Assembly: GCF_023078275.1 (NCBI RefSeq)
Contig: NC_062979.1
Span: forward strand, 9,864,502 to 9,928,501
Direction of reading: 5' to 3'
DNA: 64,000 nt
Origin: Leguminivora glycinivorella
Lineage: Eukaryota; Arthropoda; Insecta; Lepidoptera; Tortricidae
Position 1 is the stretch's first letter. Each line of letters begins with the position of its first letter. A program made the translations under genes and the position numbers. The notes beneath the pieces are model-generated. The model worked only from the letters and a program-made list of their open reading frames with translations, ran no database searches and had not been told where the DNA came from. This document shows positions 47,501-58,200 of the stretch, in pieces.

Positions 47501-50500
47501 CAACTTGTCGATATATTATTATCGACATATACCCTTCCCTATTTTAATTTTGCTGTTCCTGGTATCATTTTACCTGTCAGTCATTTGTCAATTTAGTCCG
47601 TAGGTTTATGAATTTTACTTTAGAGAGGACACGGCGAACAAAAAGTTTGCGCCACGAACATAAGTCCAGTGGACTTATGTTTGCGCACAGACATGACATG
47701 TAGGTAATAAGGTATAACAATTGTGATCATATTCTGTTTTCAATATATAATATAAAAATATTTATTTCAATTTATAGTTTTGAATATTACACGGTTCTAA
47801 TACGAATTTTAGTCGATAATATTATACAATAAGCATGATTTTGAATTATAATTCTCATTATTGACGAAAAATAGTGACACCAAAACTGAAATAGTATTTA
47901 ATGCAACCGGCGTTTAAGGGAGGTAAAACAAGGTGAATGGCGCGATTATTATTCTGAGCGACAGAAACTTACAAAACTAATTTTATTCAAAGAAAATTAA
48001 AATTTATGAAAAAAACAATTACTTATTTTTATTTCACTGAGTAGAAATTAAATAAAACACAATGTATAATAGTGCTAAAAGTAAACTACTTAGTATTTCA
48101 CACACAAAGTATAAAACAAAGGTCTACACTAAAAGTGTCGCGTCTAGGTGGTCAAGTCTTACTCTATGACACGGTTCGCTTCACGCGCATGCGCCTCGCG
48201 CTCGGCTGCCGCCGCTGCCGGTCGGCGCACAGAATATGTTCGAGTTGTCATTTCTAGTACGTAGTACATAGTAGTTCAATGGCGGGAACGGGCAAATAGG
48301 CACGAATAGTACCGAGTGCTAATTATCGAAAGATGTCTGTTTCTTTGATAAATAAAAACGAAGCTTTGAAAAAGCTATTTTCAAAACTCCCGACCGCTAA
48401 AGATAACGGTAGCGTAGGGGCCGTTTTTCCATTTATCCCTATGGACGTATTAACACTCGCGTTCTAAATTCAAAATACGTTGGGAATAAAACGTTCTAGT
48501 GGAATCACGTACAAGGTTATTTTGAATGAAAACAATGTATGGGATTACACCGGTCAAATCTTACATGAAAATCGGCTAAAAAAACAAAGTGTGATGTAAA
48601 GCTGGATTTTTGGTATGTTATTTGGAGTCCTTGGGGGAATGTAAGACTATATTTTGCAAGCAAAAAAAAAGTGTGCTAACATCGTAATTTTAAAAAAAAA
48701 GTAAAAAAATCGGACTTTTTTTGGTTTTTATTTTTTTATTAAAAAACTATGCGTTTTTGGTCAAAAATTGCTATGTAATGTTGAAAGCGCATTAAATTTC
48801 AAACAGTTTGACATCTTTTTTATCAATATCCGTCAAATAGTTTTCGAGATATGAAGCGTCAAAAAGGTTAATTTTTGACGCATTTATAAAATGTAGCGTT
48901 TTGCCAATATTTTTAGACAAATATCTGCAAAATACTTCATGATATGATATATATTGCAATATAACATTGTATAAAATTTATTTTGCTTTAGTTTTAGTGC
49001 AAATAAAGGTCAGTAAGACGAATAGTTACTTTGGTAAACAAAAAAAAAGCTATAAATAGAGAAGCCAAGAGTCTGGTAGATTGGTTAAGGTAAAATAGTT
49101 TACGCTAAAAGTTTTAGGTTGAAAGTGCTATCTATTCGATCTTACTTTCTTTGATATCCGTTTATCTGAAAAAATTGTCTAAGCTAACTTTGCATCGATT
49201 TGACTATTACTAATGAAGAAATAAAATACAGTAAAATTTTGAAGTTTAGTAAATTAGAAAAATAAAACAGAATTAGTCACATTTTCCTGGTTCTGCATCT
49301 TGATGGCACAACTCCTGTAGTGATAGAAAGTCCACTTGAGTTGTATTTGACCACCAATTGCTGTGGAATAAACTACGGGAACGGAAAGCGCCCACGCCAA
49401 TTATTAAGATACTGGAGAAGTGGTATTCCCAGCAGAAGAACGTAGTAAGATGGAAGTCAACTCTGTCCACAGCCAGCGGGTTAAACTGTGGCGTGAGACA
49501 ATCACATCGCATATATGCAGAGGGTCTCTATTGGTTCCCATAATTTTTTAAGTCCGATTTTTACTATTCATAACGTTTTCCGTCATAATTTTTCTTTGTC
49601 ATATTATCACTAGTCATAAAATTAAACGTCAGAAATTGTAGTTCCGATTTTTGAAAGTCATAATTATTGTTAGTCATAAAATTTATTAGCCATAATAATT
49701 AAAGTCCATAGTTGTACAAATCCATAATGTTGAAGGAAATAAACTTATTCGGAATAATTGTTCTAAGGATTTTATCACAAGTCATAATGAATAATAACCA
49801 TGTGTTTCTTCACTAATAGCATTCAATGGGATCTCTATTGTTTCCCATAAAAAAATGATCCAATGTTTTTTCGTCTGCATTTTCGTAAGTTGTAATTTGG
49901 CTTACTTAACTTCCTCAGTATTTATTAAATTTTCATGGCGCCTATTAAACCAATTGGTCTCGCCAAGGAGCTGACGTCGACAACTTCTATATCCGGTTTT
50001 AAGGACAAAAGATAACTTGCGAAAGGAAACTAACGAAACTAACTACACGAGGCAAAAGGTTGCTTTTGAAACAATTTTGTTCCGCCAATAAGTCGACGGA
50101 GCCCCGCTACGCGGGCCTCCTATTTCCGCTCTAAGGTACTAAAGGAAACTAACGAACCTACACGAGGAAAACGGTTATTTTTAAAACAATTTAGTTCCAC
50201 CAATGAGTAGACGGAGCCCCGCTACTCGGGGCTCCTATTTCCGCTCTAAGGAATCAAAGGAAACTAACAACCTACCTGAGGAATAGGGTTACTTTTTGTT
50301 TTGAAGTCATAAATAATATTTTATGTATAAAAATTTGCTGTGTAATTTTATGTATGTCTGAATTATAATATACTTTAGGAATTTTAGACATTAAATCTAT
50401 ATGCAGAACAATCAGTAGGGCTTCAAAATATATGCTTAATAATATTTCTGAATAATCCTTGTTATACTTTTCAATTTTATACTCATCAACTTTATGACTT

Positions 50501-53500
50501 TTGAGATTATGATATCCAATATTATGGTTTGTTATTGTTAGAACCATGAAACGTTATTCGTAACAAAAATTATGACTAGTGATGTTTATGACCACAAAAT
50601 ATATGAACAACAACTTCTGACTAAATGAAATTATGAACAATAAGTTTATGGGAAAGAAAGGGATCCCATATGCAGACGATATGGTCCTACTAGCACCATC
50701 TGTGGGAGCTATGCGTAAGTTACTTGCAGAATGCGAGAGATACGCCAGCCAGCATAACATGAGATACAATCCGGACAAGTCTGAATTTATGCTCATGGAG
50801 GCAGCACATATGCCCACACATGTACCACCTCTTTTGCTTGATGGAGTTCAATTGCGGAGAGTACACGAAGTCAAATATCTTGGCCACATCTTGTTCTCCA
50901 GTTTAAAATACCAGGAGGACATAGAAAGGCAGAGGCGAGCCACCGCAGTAAGGGCAAACATGTTGGCTAGAAGATTCGCCAAATGTAGTGACAGCGTAAA
51001 AAGACAGCTGTTCCTTAGTTTTTGTACAAGCGTGTAAACTGTCGAGTTATGGTCCGACTACACCTGCGCGGCGGTGAGAGACCTGCGCGTGCAATACAAC
51101 ACATACTATGTACTGATATTTCGTTAAACGGAGAATACTATGATTCGGGCACGTCCACGACAACGCTCGTGAGATTGCATCGATGTTATTGGCCCTCAGT
51201 GATATGCTTTATAAACCAGTCCGTACAAGAACAGTTTCGGAATAATCTGATTCAATTAATGAGGGTTTTCTACTCGTAAATATTTTTTTCCGGCAAGCGG
51301 CGAGCCTGAGGTCTTTCTGACCGTAAACTTAACTTACTAAATAAATGTTGATTTGATATACGCAAATATGTGTCTGAGTAATACTTGAACAGCCCCCAAA
51401 TAATAATAATTCGTTCTCCGCTACGCCTCCTGTAAATATATGTAAACTATCCCATTTGGCCATTACCATCCACCGATTATTTCTGATCCAGTTATACTAG
51501 ACTTATGATATAATCCTATTTTTTTAAATAACTGGCACTCTTTTGGTCTTAAATGAAAGCTAGTGAAATTTTCTACATTTTTATTTTACAATTTATGTAA
51601 GTAATAGCCTGAGTTGTTTTGCTGATATCTGTCTCAAAATATTAGCAAAACGAATATTTTCATAGAAAGGGGAAAAATGCTCTTTCTTTGACGCTTCATA
51701 TCTCAAAAAATATTTGACAGACATTGATAAAAAAGATGTCAAACTGTTTGGAATTTAATGCGCTTTCAATATTACAAAGCAACTTTTGACCAAAAATGCA
51801 TAGTTTTTTAATAAAACGGCAAAAACCAAAAAAAGTCTAATTTTTTTACTTTTTTTTTTAAATTACGAAGTTAGCACACCATTTTTTTGCTTGCAAAATA
51901 TAGTCCTACATTCCCCCAAGGACCCCAAATAACATACCAAAAATGCAGCTTTACATCACACTTTGTTTTTTTATTTCTCTTTTTGACCAGTGTAGATGTC
52001 ACAAATCCGATTTTTTCACACTGTTAATCCCGATTTTTATTTTTGAAAAAAAATATATGTTAAACATTATTATACATAAAATATGTAAATTTGGTAACTG
52101 TCGCTATCTCGCAAGTATTATTTTTCTTTTGTTTTAATTTCCAACTTAATTTTTTTTCTTTTTTTTTATGACATAACGCAATAAATTTTTTTTTTAGAAA
52201 TTGACCTTAATTGTATATACAACATATCCAAATTACAAAGAAATCGGATAAGTACTTTGGCTAAAATAAAATAAAAATGTATTTCCTTTTTTTGCATTTT
52301 TTTTTTAAATCTAATACATTTGAGGCCTGATATTTGGTGAAAGCACTACATATACATAGGTATACAATCCAGTAAAAGGAAATCAGTTTTTTCGCTTAAG
52401 GCAGTTTCACTATGGTTACCCGGCTAAACCCTTTGACACAAATATCGCCTTCAGTATCGCGATATAAACGATTTGAAAACCTGAACTGGAAGAGTTTGTA
52501 TACAAAATTCTTAAACAACATTTAAAAACAATGTTTCTTTTTTCTTACAGAGACATAAAGCCATCGAACATCCTATTCGCGACAGCTGAAAAAAGGCCAG
52601 AAGACATCCGTCTGGTGGATTTCGGGCTAGCGAAGCAGTTGCGTGCAGAGAACGGGTTGCTCATGACTCCCTGCTATACGGCCAACTTCGTAGCCCCAGA
52701 AGTATTAAAACGAGCTGGTTATGATGCTGCTTGCGACATCTGGAGTTTAGGTAATTATTCTTTATAATTATGTTCCAGTAGCAAACCAATTAGATGATAG
52801 TTAATTAGTTATACTACTTAGCAATAGATTTCATGCTAGCAAAACAGTTCCGTGCAGAGAACTAGTTACTATTAATGATCCCTTGCTATATAGTCCATTT
52901 CGTGGCCCCAGATTATAAAGTGCTTGCTAAAAATGAGTACCATTTTTATTATTGTTACAAAATATATTCCTTTAATCCTATTACAAAATTACCTACAATG
53001 GTATTTTGTACAGGTGTGCTGGCATATATCATGTTATCGGGCAGGACACCGTTCGCTTCGACCGGGGACGACAGCCCTGAAGCTATCCTCACGAGGATTG
53101 AGTCAGGAAAGGTGAGTTAAAGTAATACTTTTACTATTTTAGAGTAAAAATATTAGTTCTGTATCGTTAATGACGTTAGTTAAGCTTAAGATAATTTATA
53201 AATAATGCAATTAAGTGTATCTTGCATACCTATATGGGAAATAAATAAAAAAATAAATAAATATATAAAGGAAGAAACTGACTGACTGACTGAATGACAT
53301 ATCAACGTACAGCCGAAACCGCTAGTCCTAGAGAAGAGATTCCAAATTTGGCACGTAGGTTCCTTATAAGGAGTAGAGGAGCACTAAGAAATAATTTTTC
53401 AAAATTCACCTCCAAGGGGGTGAAATGGGGGTCCAAAGTTTGTATGAGAAAGACAAGATCAGATTAGTACGCGGGCGAAGCCGCGGGAAAAACCTAGTTA

Positions 53501-55216
53501 TTAAATAATGCTCCGTAAATTAAATTTAGAGCCTTTTCGTTAATGCGGGCAATTTTCTTTATCTACTTGTTATTCGATGTTAACAATTCGTCCCATCTCA
53601 GGTCGAGCTATCCTCGGGCGTATGGCGTTCCGTATCCAGCGAAGCGAAGGCGTGCGTCCGTCGCATGCTCCAACTAGAACCAGCCCACCGGCCTAGAGCT
53701 CACGAACTGCTGCGGGAGTCCTGGCTCAGTACCTCCCGAGCACCCACTGAAGTGCAACCACAGCCGGACTTGGAGGACCCTGTACCGCCTGAAGAATTAC
53801 GCCGCGCTGTTGACCTCACCTTCCAGGTATGTTACTGTAACTAGTGTTAAAGCGAAGGACGTGCGTCCGTCGCATGCTTCAACTAGAACCAGCCCACCGG
53901 CCTAGAGCTCACGAACTGCTGCGGGAGTCCTGGCTCAGTACCTCCCGAGCACCCACTGAAGTGCAACCACAGCCGGACTTGGAGGACCCTGTACCGCCTG
54001 AAGAATTACGCCGCGCTGTTGACCTCACCTTCCAGGTATGTTACTGTAACTAGTGTTAAAGCTGAAGGACGTGCGTTCGTCACATCCTTCCACTAGAACC
54101 AGCCCACCGGCCTAGAGCTCACGAATTGCTGCGGGAATCCTGGCTCAGTACCTCTCGAGCACCCACTGAAGTGCAACCACAGCCGGACTTGGAGGACCCT
54201 GTACCGGCTGAAGAATTACGCCGCGCTGTTGACCTCACCTTCCAGGTATGTTACTGTAACTAGTGTTAAAGCCGAAGGGCGTGCGTTCGTCACATCCTTC
54301 CACTAGAGCCAGCCCACTGGCCGAGAGCTCACGAATTGCTGCGGGAATCCTGGCTCAGTACCGCCCGATTGGCCACTGAAGCGCAGCCACAACCAGACTT
54401 GGAAGACCCTGTACCGCTTGAAGAATTACGCCGCGCTATTGACCTCACCTTCCAGGTATGTTTACTGTAGCTGGCTGTTAAAAGCCGAAAGATTGATTTA
54501 GAAGCCCGTCGCATGGTCCAACTAGGGCCGGCACACCGGCCGCGCGCTCATTAACTACTGCGGGAATTCTGGCTCAGTACCGCCCGATTGGCCACTGAAG
54601 CGCAGCCACAACAGAGGACCCTGTACCTCCCGACGGGGAGGCGTGTCGCTCTGTTGATCTCGCATATCGCTGCTTGATTTAAAATTAAGGAAGATTGGTG
54701 TTTACAGACTTTGGAAATAAACTTACAGTGTGCGAGAAAAAAAGGGATTTTGACAAACTTTTTGATGCCAACCGATTCCAGGATCAAAGGTTAGCATAGG
54801 AACAAAAAAAAATTTTTTATACCACGTCGGTGGCAAACAGGTATACGGTTCGCCTGATAGAAAGCGATCACCGTAACCTATGGACGCCTGCAACTCAAGG
54901 GGTTTCACATGCGCATTGCCGACGCATTAGAAACTTATTACTCTCCTTTTTGAAGAACCCCATACTGTAGTTCATCGGGAATACCTCGGTAGGGTTATCC
55001 TAAGCTATCCTAAAGCCACAAATCGAGAAAAACTTTTCTCATGTTTCTCTTGCCGTTGTAAGTAGTTTATCAGTCATCTCATAAATTGTTTCTCGTCTGT
55101 CGCAGGCAATGACGTCGTCGCCGATGACGCCGCAGGTGCTGGGCCCGGTGTCGCAGTCGACACTGGCGCAGCGCCGCAGCAAGCCGCAGCGACGCTTCCC
55201 TCCCACTCAGCTTTAA
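32584..55216 (+). CDS. S6kII: Ribosomal protein S6 kinase II / p90 RSK, 14 exons
   Basis: ERK-activated serine/threonine kinase with two kinase domains. Exons: 32584-32637, 32908-33165, 33528-33713, 34101-34385, 34861-35015, 39026-39113, 39354-39484, 43331-43486, 44064-44201, 45746-45952, 52551-52750, 53014-53111, 53602-53826, 55106-55216; phases chain to 763 residues. N-terminal AGC kinase: GEGSFGKV (79-86), Lys104, YRDLKPEN (Asp197), DFG (215-217), activation-loop Ser230 in YSFCGT. The turn motif TPRDSPG and hydrophobic motif FRGFSFVAP (Ser389) follow. C-terminal CaMK-like kinase: GTGSFSVV (444-451), Lys466, HRD (552-554), DFG (576-578), activating Thr592 in LMTPCYTANF. The C-terminal LAQRR is the ERK docking site. 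The start MPLA agrees with RSK proteins. Partial tandem copies of exons 10 and 13 lie in the following introns. Intron 10 (6.6 kb) carries a 6.1-kb composite element. Confidence 0.95.
35783..35901. mobile_element. hAT-type MITE (family I)
   Basis: 119 bp, ends CAGTGGCG/CGCCACTG, flanked by exact 8-bp duplication GTACCTAG (35775-35782, 35902-35909). In Rsk intron 5. Confidence 0.85.
36518..38643. mobile_element. Non-autonomous hAT-type element (family J)
   Basis: 2126 bp with ends CAGAGATGGGCA/TGCCCATCTCTG and exact 8-bp duplication ATTCAGGA (36510-36517, 38644-38651). The subterminal regions are full of AATCGACTAA and ATCGATTGATT-like motifs on both sides. The middle (about 37040-37380) holds a foreign repeat with 'cgacgtttcgg...cgtggtcacgg'. 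No transposase frame seen. In Rsk intron 5. Confidence 0.85.
40735..41130 (-). mobile_element. Modular repeat with tRNA-like core (family H, copy 2)
   Basis: On the minus strand the middle reads as a tRNA-like pol III head: A box near 40876-40887 (TAGCTCAGTCG) and B box GGGGTTCGAATCC near 40819-40831. Outer parts match the repeat at 27880-28380 ('aaacgagcaattcttgtata', 'cggaaaacgcgaattttcg', '...cccagatatt'). In Rsk intron 7. Not a functional tRNA gene: the acceptor stem does not pair well. Confidence 0.7.
42103..42276. repeat. Hexanucleotide microsatellite (TATCCG/TATCGC/TATCCC)n
   Basis: About 29 units. The unit drifts from TATCCG through CTATCG to alternating and then pure CTATCC. The long Ser-Leu (plus) and Asp-rich (minus) frames over it are artefacts of the repeat. 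Confidence 0.95.
42327..42596. repeat. Inverted-repeat element with gtttcggcc core
   Basis: Inverted ends ATTTAAAGTCACATACAGGT / ACCTGTATGTGACTTTAAAT. Interior 'aacgtttcggccaggttgcactggccgtgg', which I recognise as a common lepidopteran repeat. Inserted in the SINE-like sequence of the family K element. Confidence 0.7.
43073..43159. repeat. Short inverted-repeat element (family A, copy 2)
   Basis: Matches the element at 4634-4724: 'gtcagccaagaaagtggtttatcac' and inverse 'ccacttttttggctga'. Diverged centre. Rsk intron 7. Confidence 0.55.
44601..45094 (-). pseudogene. 5'-truncated mariner transposase and 3' terminal repeat
   Basis: The left end is a mariner terminal repeat (TTGGGTTGGCACAAAAGTAA, preceded by TA). 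The minus strand encodes, without a stop from about 45094 to 44675, the C-terminal part of a mariner transposase: HDNARPHVA (second catalytic Asp region) and YSPDLAPSDFHLF (last Asp of the DD34D triad). The N-terminal part and the other terminal repeat are missing, so it is dead. In Rsk intron 9. Confidence 0.9.
45107..45222. repeat. Tandem duplication, unit about 58 bp, two copies
   Basis: 'aaaagcattttacaccaaaac' to 'aaatagcggcattt' occurs twice back to back with one mismatch, directly beside the mariner breakpoint. Confidence 0.85.
45953..46181 (+). pseudogene. Tandem partial copies of Rsk exon 10
   Basis: Starting right after the exon 10 donor, a 149-bp unit made of the last ~135 bases of the exon plus the first intron bases is repeated: one full copy and a third that stops after 'gcccgagcacgag'. 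The copies differ from the exon by a few bases (for example a Leu codon CTG to CTA and an Ile to Val change). Copy 2 keeps the CACAG/GTGGGT donor, but neither copy has a polypyrimidine tract and acceptor. As 149 is not a multiple of 3, read-through would break the kinase frame. Confidence 0.9.
46786..48543. mobile_element. 1.76-kb inverted-repeat element nested in the left arm
   Basis: Ends CCCATACATTGTTTTCAT and inverse, with arms of about 88 bases (46786-46873, 48455-48543). Comparing with the uninterrupted right arm of the host element fixes the insertion point exactly. The interior is AT-rich, with no recognised frame. Confidence 0.75.
49522..50667. mobile_element. 1146-bp DNA element with 9-bp target duplication
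   Basis: Flanked by exact ATATGCAGA at 49513-49521 and 50668-50676. Ends GGGTCTCTATTGGTTCCCAT / ATGGGAAAGAAAGGGATCCC are imperfect inverted repeats, and a further internal copy of the end occurs near 49828. 9-bp duplications are typical of Mutator-like elements, though 8 bp cannot be excluded. No transposase frame found. It contains a tandem repeat at 50016-50285. Confidence 0.75.
50016..50285. repeat. Tandem repeat, unit about 125 bp, just over two copies
   Basis: 'gaaactaacga...acggagccccgctac.cgggg.ctcctatttccgctctaagg' occurs twice, and its beginning a third time. Each unit has a 'ggagccccg/cggggctcc' hairpin. Confidence 0.8.
53380..53500 (-). repeat. SINE-like family G fragment
   Basis: Reverse-oriented end with 'cgcgggcgaagccgcggg' at 53469-53490. 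Rsk intron 12. Confidence 0.6.
53840..54690 (+). pseudogene. Four tandem partial copies of Rsk exon 13
   Basis: Copies 2-5 of a unit of 209-219 bp follow the functional exon (53602-53826). Reference points 'aactagaacc' fall at 53672, 53881, 54091, 54301 and 54520. Each contains the last ~170 bases of the exon, and copies 2-4 keep the exact TTCCAG/GTATGT donor and an open kinase frame. Copy 2 is almost identical to the exon. Copies 3 and 4 are progressively more diverged, and copy 5 has lost the frame and the donor. None carries the exon's first ~55 bases or its acceptor. Confidence 0.92.
54820..55000 (+). repeat. Dispersed lepidopteran repeat, family B (copy 3)
   Basis: 'taccacgtcggtggcaaacagg' to 'cccatactgtagttcatcggg', as at 22945-23330. 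In the last Rsk intron. Confidence 0.6.
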
Positions 55217-58200
55217 ACACGGTATACGAACTATAAACCTACGTGTTTTGTACACCTATTTACCTAGGTTGAAAAGAGACACAGCGATGGGACCTGGGGC
55301 CTTTCGTTCGCACCTATGGCGCTCGCCGCCGTTGCCATAGACCAAAGTCGCGGCCGGGCCGTTAATGTCTCCCCGCGACTGAATATCATTTTACCTCTTT
55401 CCGACGCTTCTGCCAGTTTGCACTGGCTTTAACCACGGAAGAGAAAAAAATGTGTGGTCGGAAAACGCGTTCCACTCGGGAGTGACATGCAATACGGTAT
55501 ACGAGCTTACCCAAGTCTCTGCCACAAAGATCTCGAGGCGTTCCCTAAACTGCATAATACATTACCTACACCAAAATACGTATTAGATCTATTTTCGACT
55601 CTGTCGATGGGTCGAGAAAGAACAAGCGTCCTGCGTACGGTTGTTACCCCGTTAGTTTCGAATTTCGATATATGTTGTATTTTCGATGTTTCTGGATAAT
55701 ATGAGTCATGTGAAGTGTAAGTAGCTTTATTTCAATGAGAATTAATAATCCTAACATGAAAATCATTGTAAAAAATTATCGCCTGAAGATTCTAGCATAA
55801 TATGAGTTATAATTTTTATTATGTAAAAGAAATTATGTGATTTAATTATTAGTGAATTGAAAGGTAGATTGCATTTTCTTGCAGCATTCCATCCGTTTCC
55901 GTTTTATTACTTGGCAGATTTATGTGAAAGTAGTCTTCCCTACAATTTTTTGGAATTAGTATGTAGCAATTTTAACTTAATTTGTTAGTTGTTTTACTTG
56001 CCCACCCAATGACATAACTTGTCCCTTTGTGCCATGAAATCTATATGCTACGATTGATTGATAAATAAGATATAAATCTAGTATACACCTATCTTTATAT
56101 TTTTATGTTCTATTTATGTCACAAACAAAGTACCTAAAGTACAACATTTATTAGTGGAATAGCTTTATTTTTGTAAAGTATTAGTCTTCTCAAAACATTC
56201 GCGATACTTCGTCCCTTCCTTTTATTTTACATTTACTCTAATGAGATGTTGTTTATATTTTTGTAAGATTTTGAGTATTCAGTCGTTTTAAGGTATTTAG
56301 AGAATTAGGATTAAGTATATCGAAATACTTAAAAAAGGCTTTTTATTAGTTTAACTTTAGTATAGGGTTCGTGTGTACAACACATCACATGCGTCAATAT
56401 GATTCATCGCATCATATCTTCTTTGTAATCAATAATCATCAATTCACTCATATCAAGGCCTAACTTGCTCACAAATGCAAAATCTTCCAAATTCTTTAAA
56501 TCTCAAATATTTATTTTATGTTAAAATAAGTACCTATACAAATTGAGTATCGTTTGTTAGATAAGATCATGTTTAAGATATCCATAAATATTTTTGTATT
56601 ATAATATATTTTCCTTGTAAACAATTCCAATCATTGGTTTTGTAGGACGAGGATAGTAACGATTCCAAATAAAGACATAATAAGTTAATGACTTCAAAAC
56701 TTGCTTGGCCATGTTTGTGTCAGTAATAGCAACAGTTGTATGAATATAATAAAACAGTCATAATATGTTTAGTACGAATATTGTCTTTGAACTATTTTGT
56801 AAATTTTAGGATTAAGAATGATATACTTGATGGATTATATTTTATTACTTCTGGTGATGGTTATGTTTTAAGAAAAATCAATGTGTATACTTACATAGGT
56901 ATATAATAGTCAAGAAATGGTATTAATTTTATAAATTAAACGTTCTACTGTGTATCTATGTTTATGGTCGGTGTTTTAGGTTTTCTAATTGTATTGGATC
57001 TATTACCAAAGATATGTCATAGTCAATGGGTTTTAACAATTATTGGACTTCCTGAGTGTATAAAATGCTACGAAGGGTTGTAATACTACAAGGGCCCACT
57101 GGAAAAAAGTATAGTAAATAAGTATATAAAACAATGCTGTAAATTGTTTTCGCCAATATACATTTTGAAAGTATGTGTTATGTGAGTGTTACAACATACA
57201 CTAAACTACGGAACCCTAAAAAAATATCGAATTATTATGGTCATAAAACATTTGATTGGTATTTAAAATTAACTAGAAGTAGTGTTTTATGTTTTAACTG
57301 GTTTCCTGGTTTGTACCGCACTTTATACTTGAATGAAATCATTGTCATGTGTCGGTATTGTACACCAATTTAGATATGCTAAATGAGTTACGAGTCAACG
57401 TTTATCAACTCAAGGAATTGATTCAAAATTTTAATAGGCATATTGTAGGTATTCTTAATATTAAGAAATATTAAAAAAAAAGCACTATAGAGATGCTACA
57501 GTGTCACAAAATATAATAAGTCATGTTTAACATATCTCCAGCACATTTTTCTATTTCTTGTCATTAGATAACATTTAAAACTCAAATTACGAATAACTAA
57601 AGCACTTTTGATCGGATTCCCATACCAGCTTTATATTTATTATTTTAACACTAAGTCTAATCAAAATGTTCTTTATTTTCTATGTTTTAAAACCACACGA
57701 ATTTAAATGACAGTTTGCCAAAATATAGGTACATCAACGGTGATGCTAGCATGTGTACACCGTGTGATATGAAATATGTTTTTCCTACAATCTGTGTAAA
57801 TAATTGTTGAGTAGAGTAAGTAGCAAATGAACAATCACTTACTATAAAATATGAACACAACAATGTTCCAAAAATGTTTTTTACCTAAATATAACTGGGA
57901 TGCACACTTGTTGAGTAATTCTAAAGAAATATTTTCATACTGGACATGGTCTAAATACTAAATTAGATATTTCTATGGTACTTGTGATGTTTCAATCGTG
58001 TACAACCGCAAACGTTCGCTATTTACAGTAGAAAGATATTATGCACATGTTTCTCAAAAATAAGTAAATTCTGTTGAAGCTTTATAAAGTGCTACACAAA
58101 ACAGACTGTTAATTGTAACAGATGAACATTTCAGAAAGAGCTTATTTGATAAGTTGCTGGTGTTAGAATGACAATATGGAGTCCAGTCAATGAATGGTTT

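Larger units (their letters stand above)
49320..51350 (+). mobile_element. Decayed LINE reverse transcriptase, interrupted in the YADD motif
   Basis: From about 49349 to 49521 the plus strand encodes reverse transcriptase residues (DHQLLWNKLRERKAPTPI; GLNCGVRQ). The frame resumes at 50677 inside the catalytic motif (A-D-D-M-V-L-L-A-P-S-V-G) and continues through KYNP-like and VKYLGHILF segments to an in-frame stop near 51037. Beyond it, related sequence runs on to about 51350. The segment before YADD is also shorter than usual, so part was already deleted before the interruption. Confidence 0.8.
46338..52434. mobile_element. Composite element with ~0.85-kb terminal inverted repeats
   Basis: 6.1 kb in Rsk intron 10. 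Right arm about 51590-52434. Left arm about 46338-46785 plus 48544-48945, interrupted by another element. Both ends read AAAGGGTNTAGCCGGGTAAC inward and stay similar over the whole arm. Between the arms lie a decayed LINE (49320-51350) and a further insertion. No obvious target duplication at the ends. No transposase frame recognised. Long arms fit a fold-back type DNA transposon that has collected insertions. Confidence 0.75.

Noticed and set aside
46338..52434. Maverick/Polinton because of the long inverted repeats
   Set aside because: No polymerase, integrase, ATPase or capsid-like frame lies between the arms and the length is far too short.
53844..54053. 69-codon frame as a separate small gene
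   Set aside because: It is the second tandem copy of Rsk exon 13 without an acceptor or start context.
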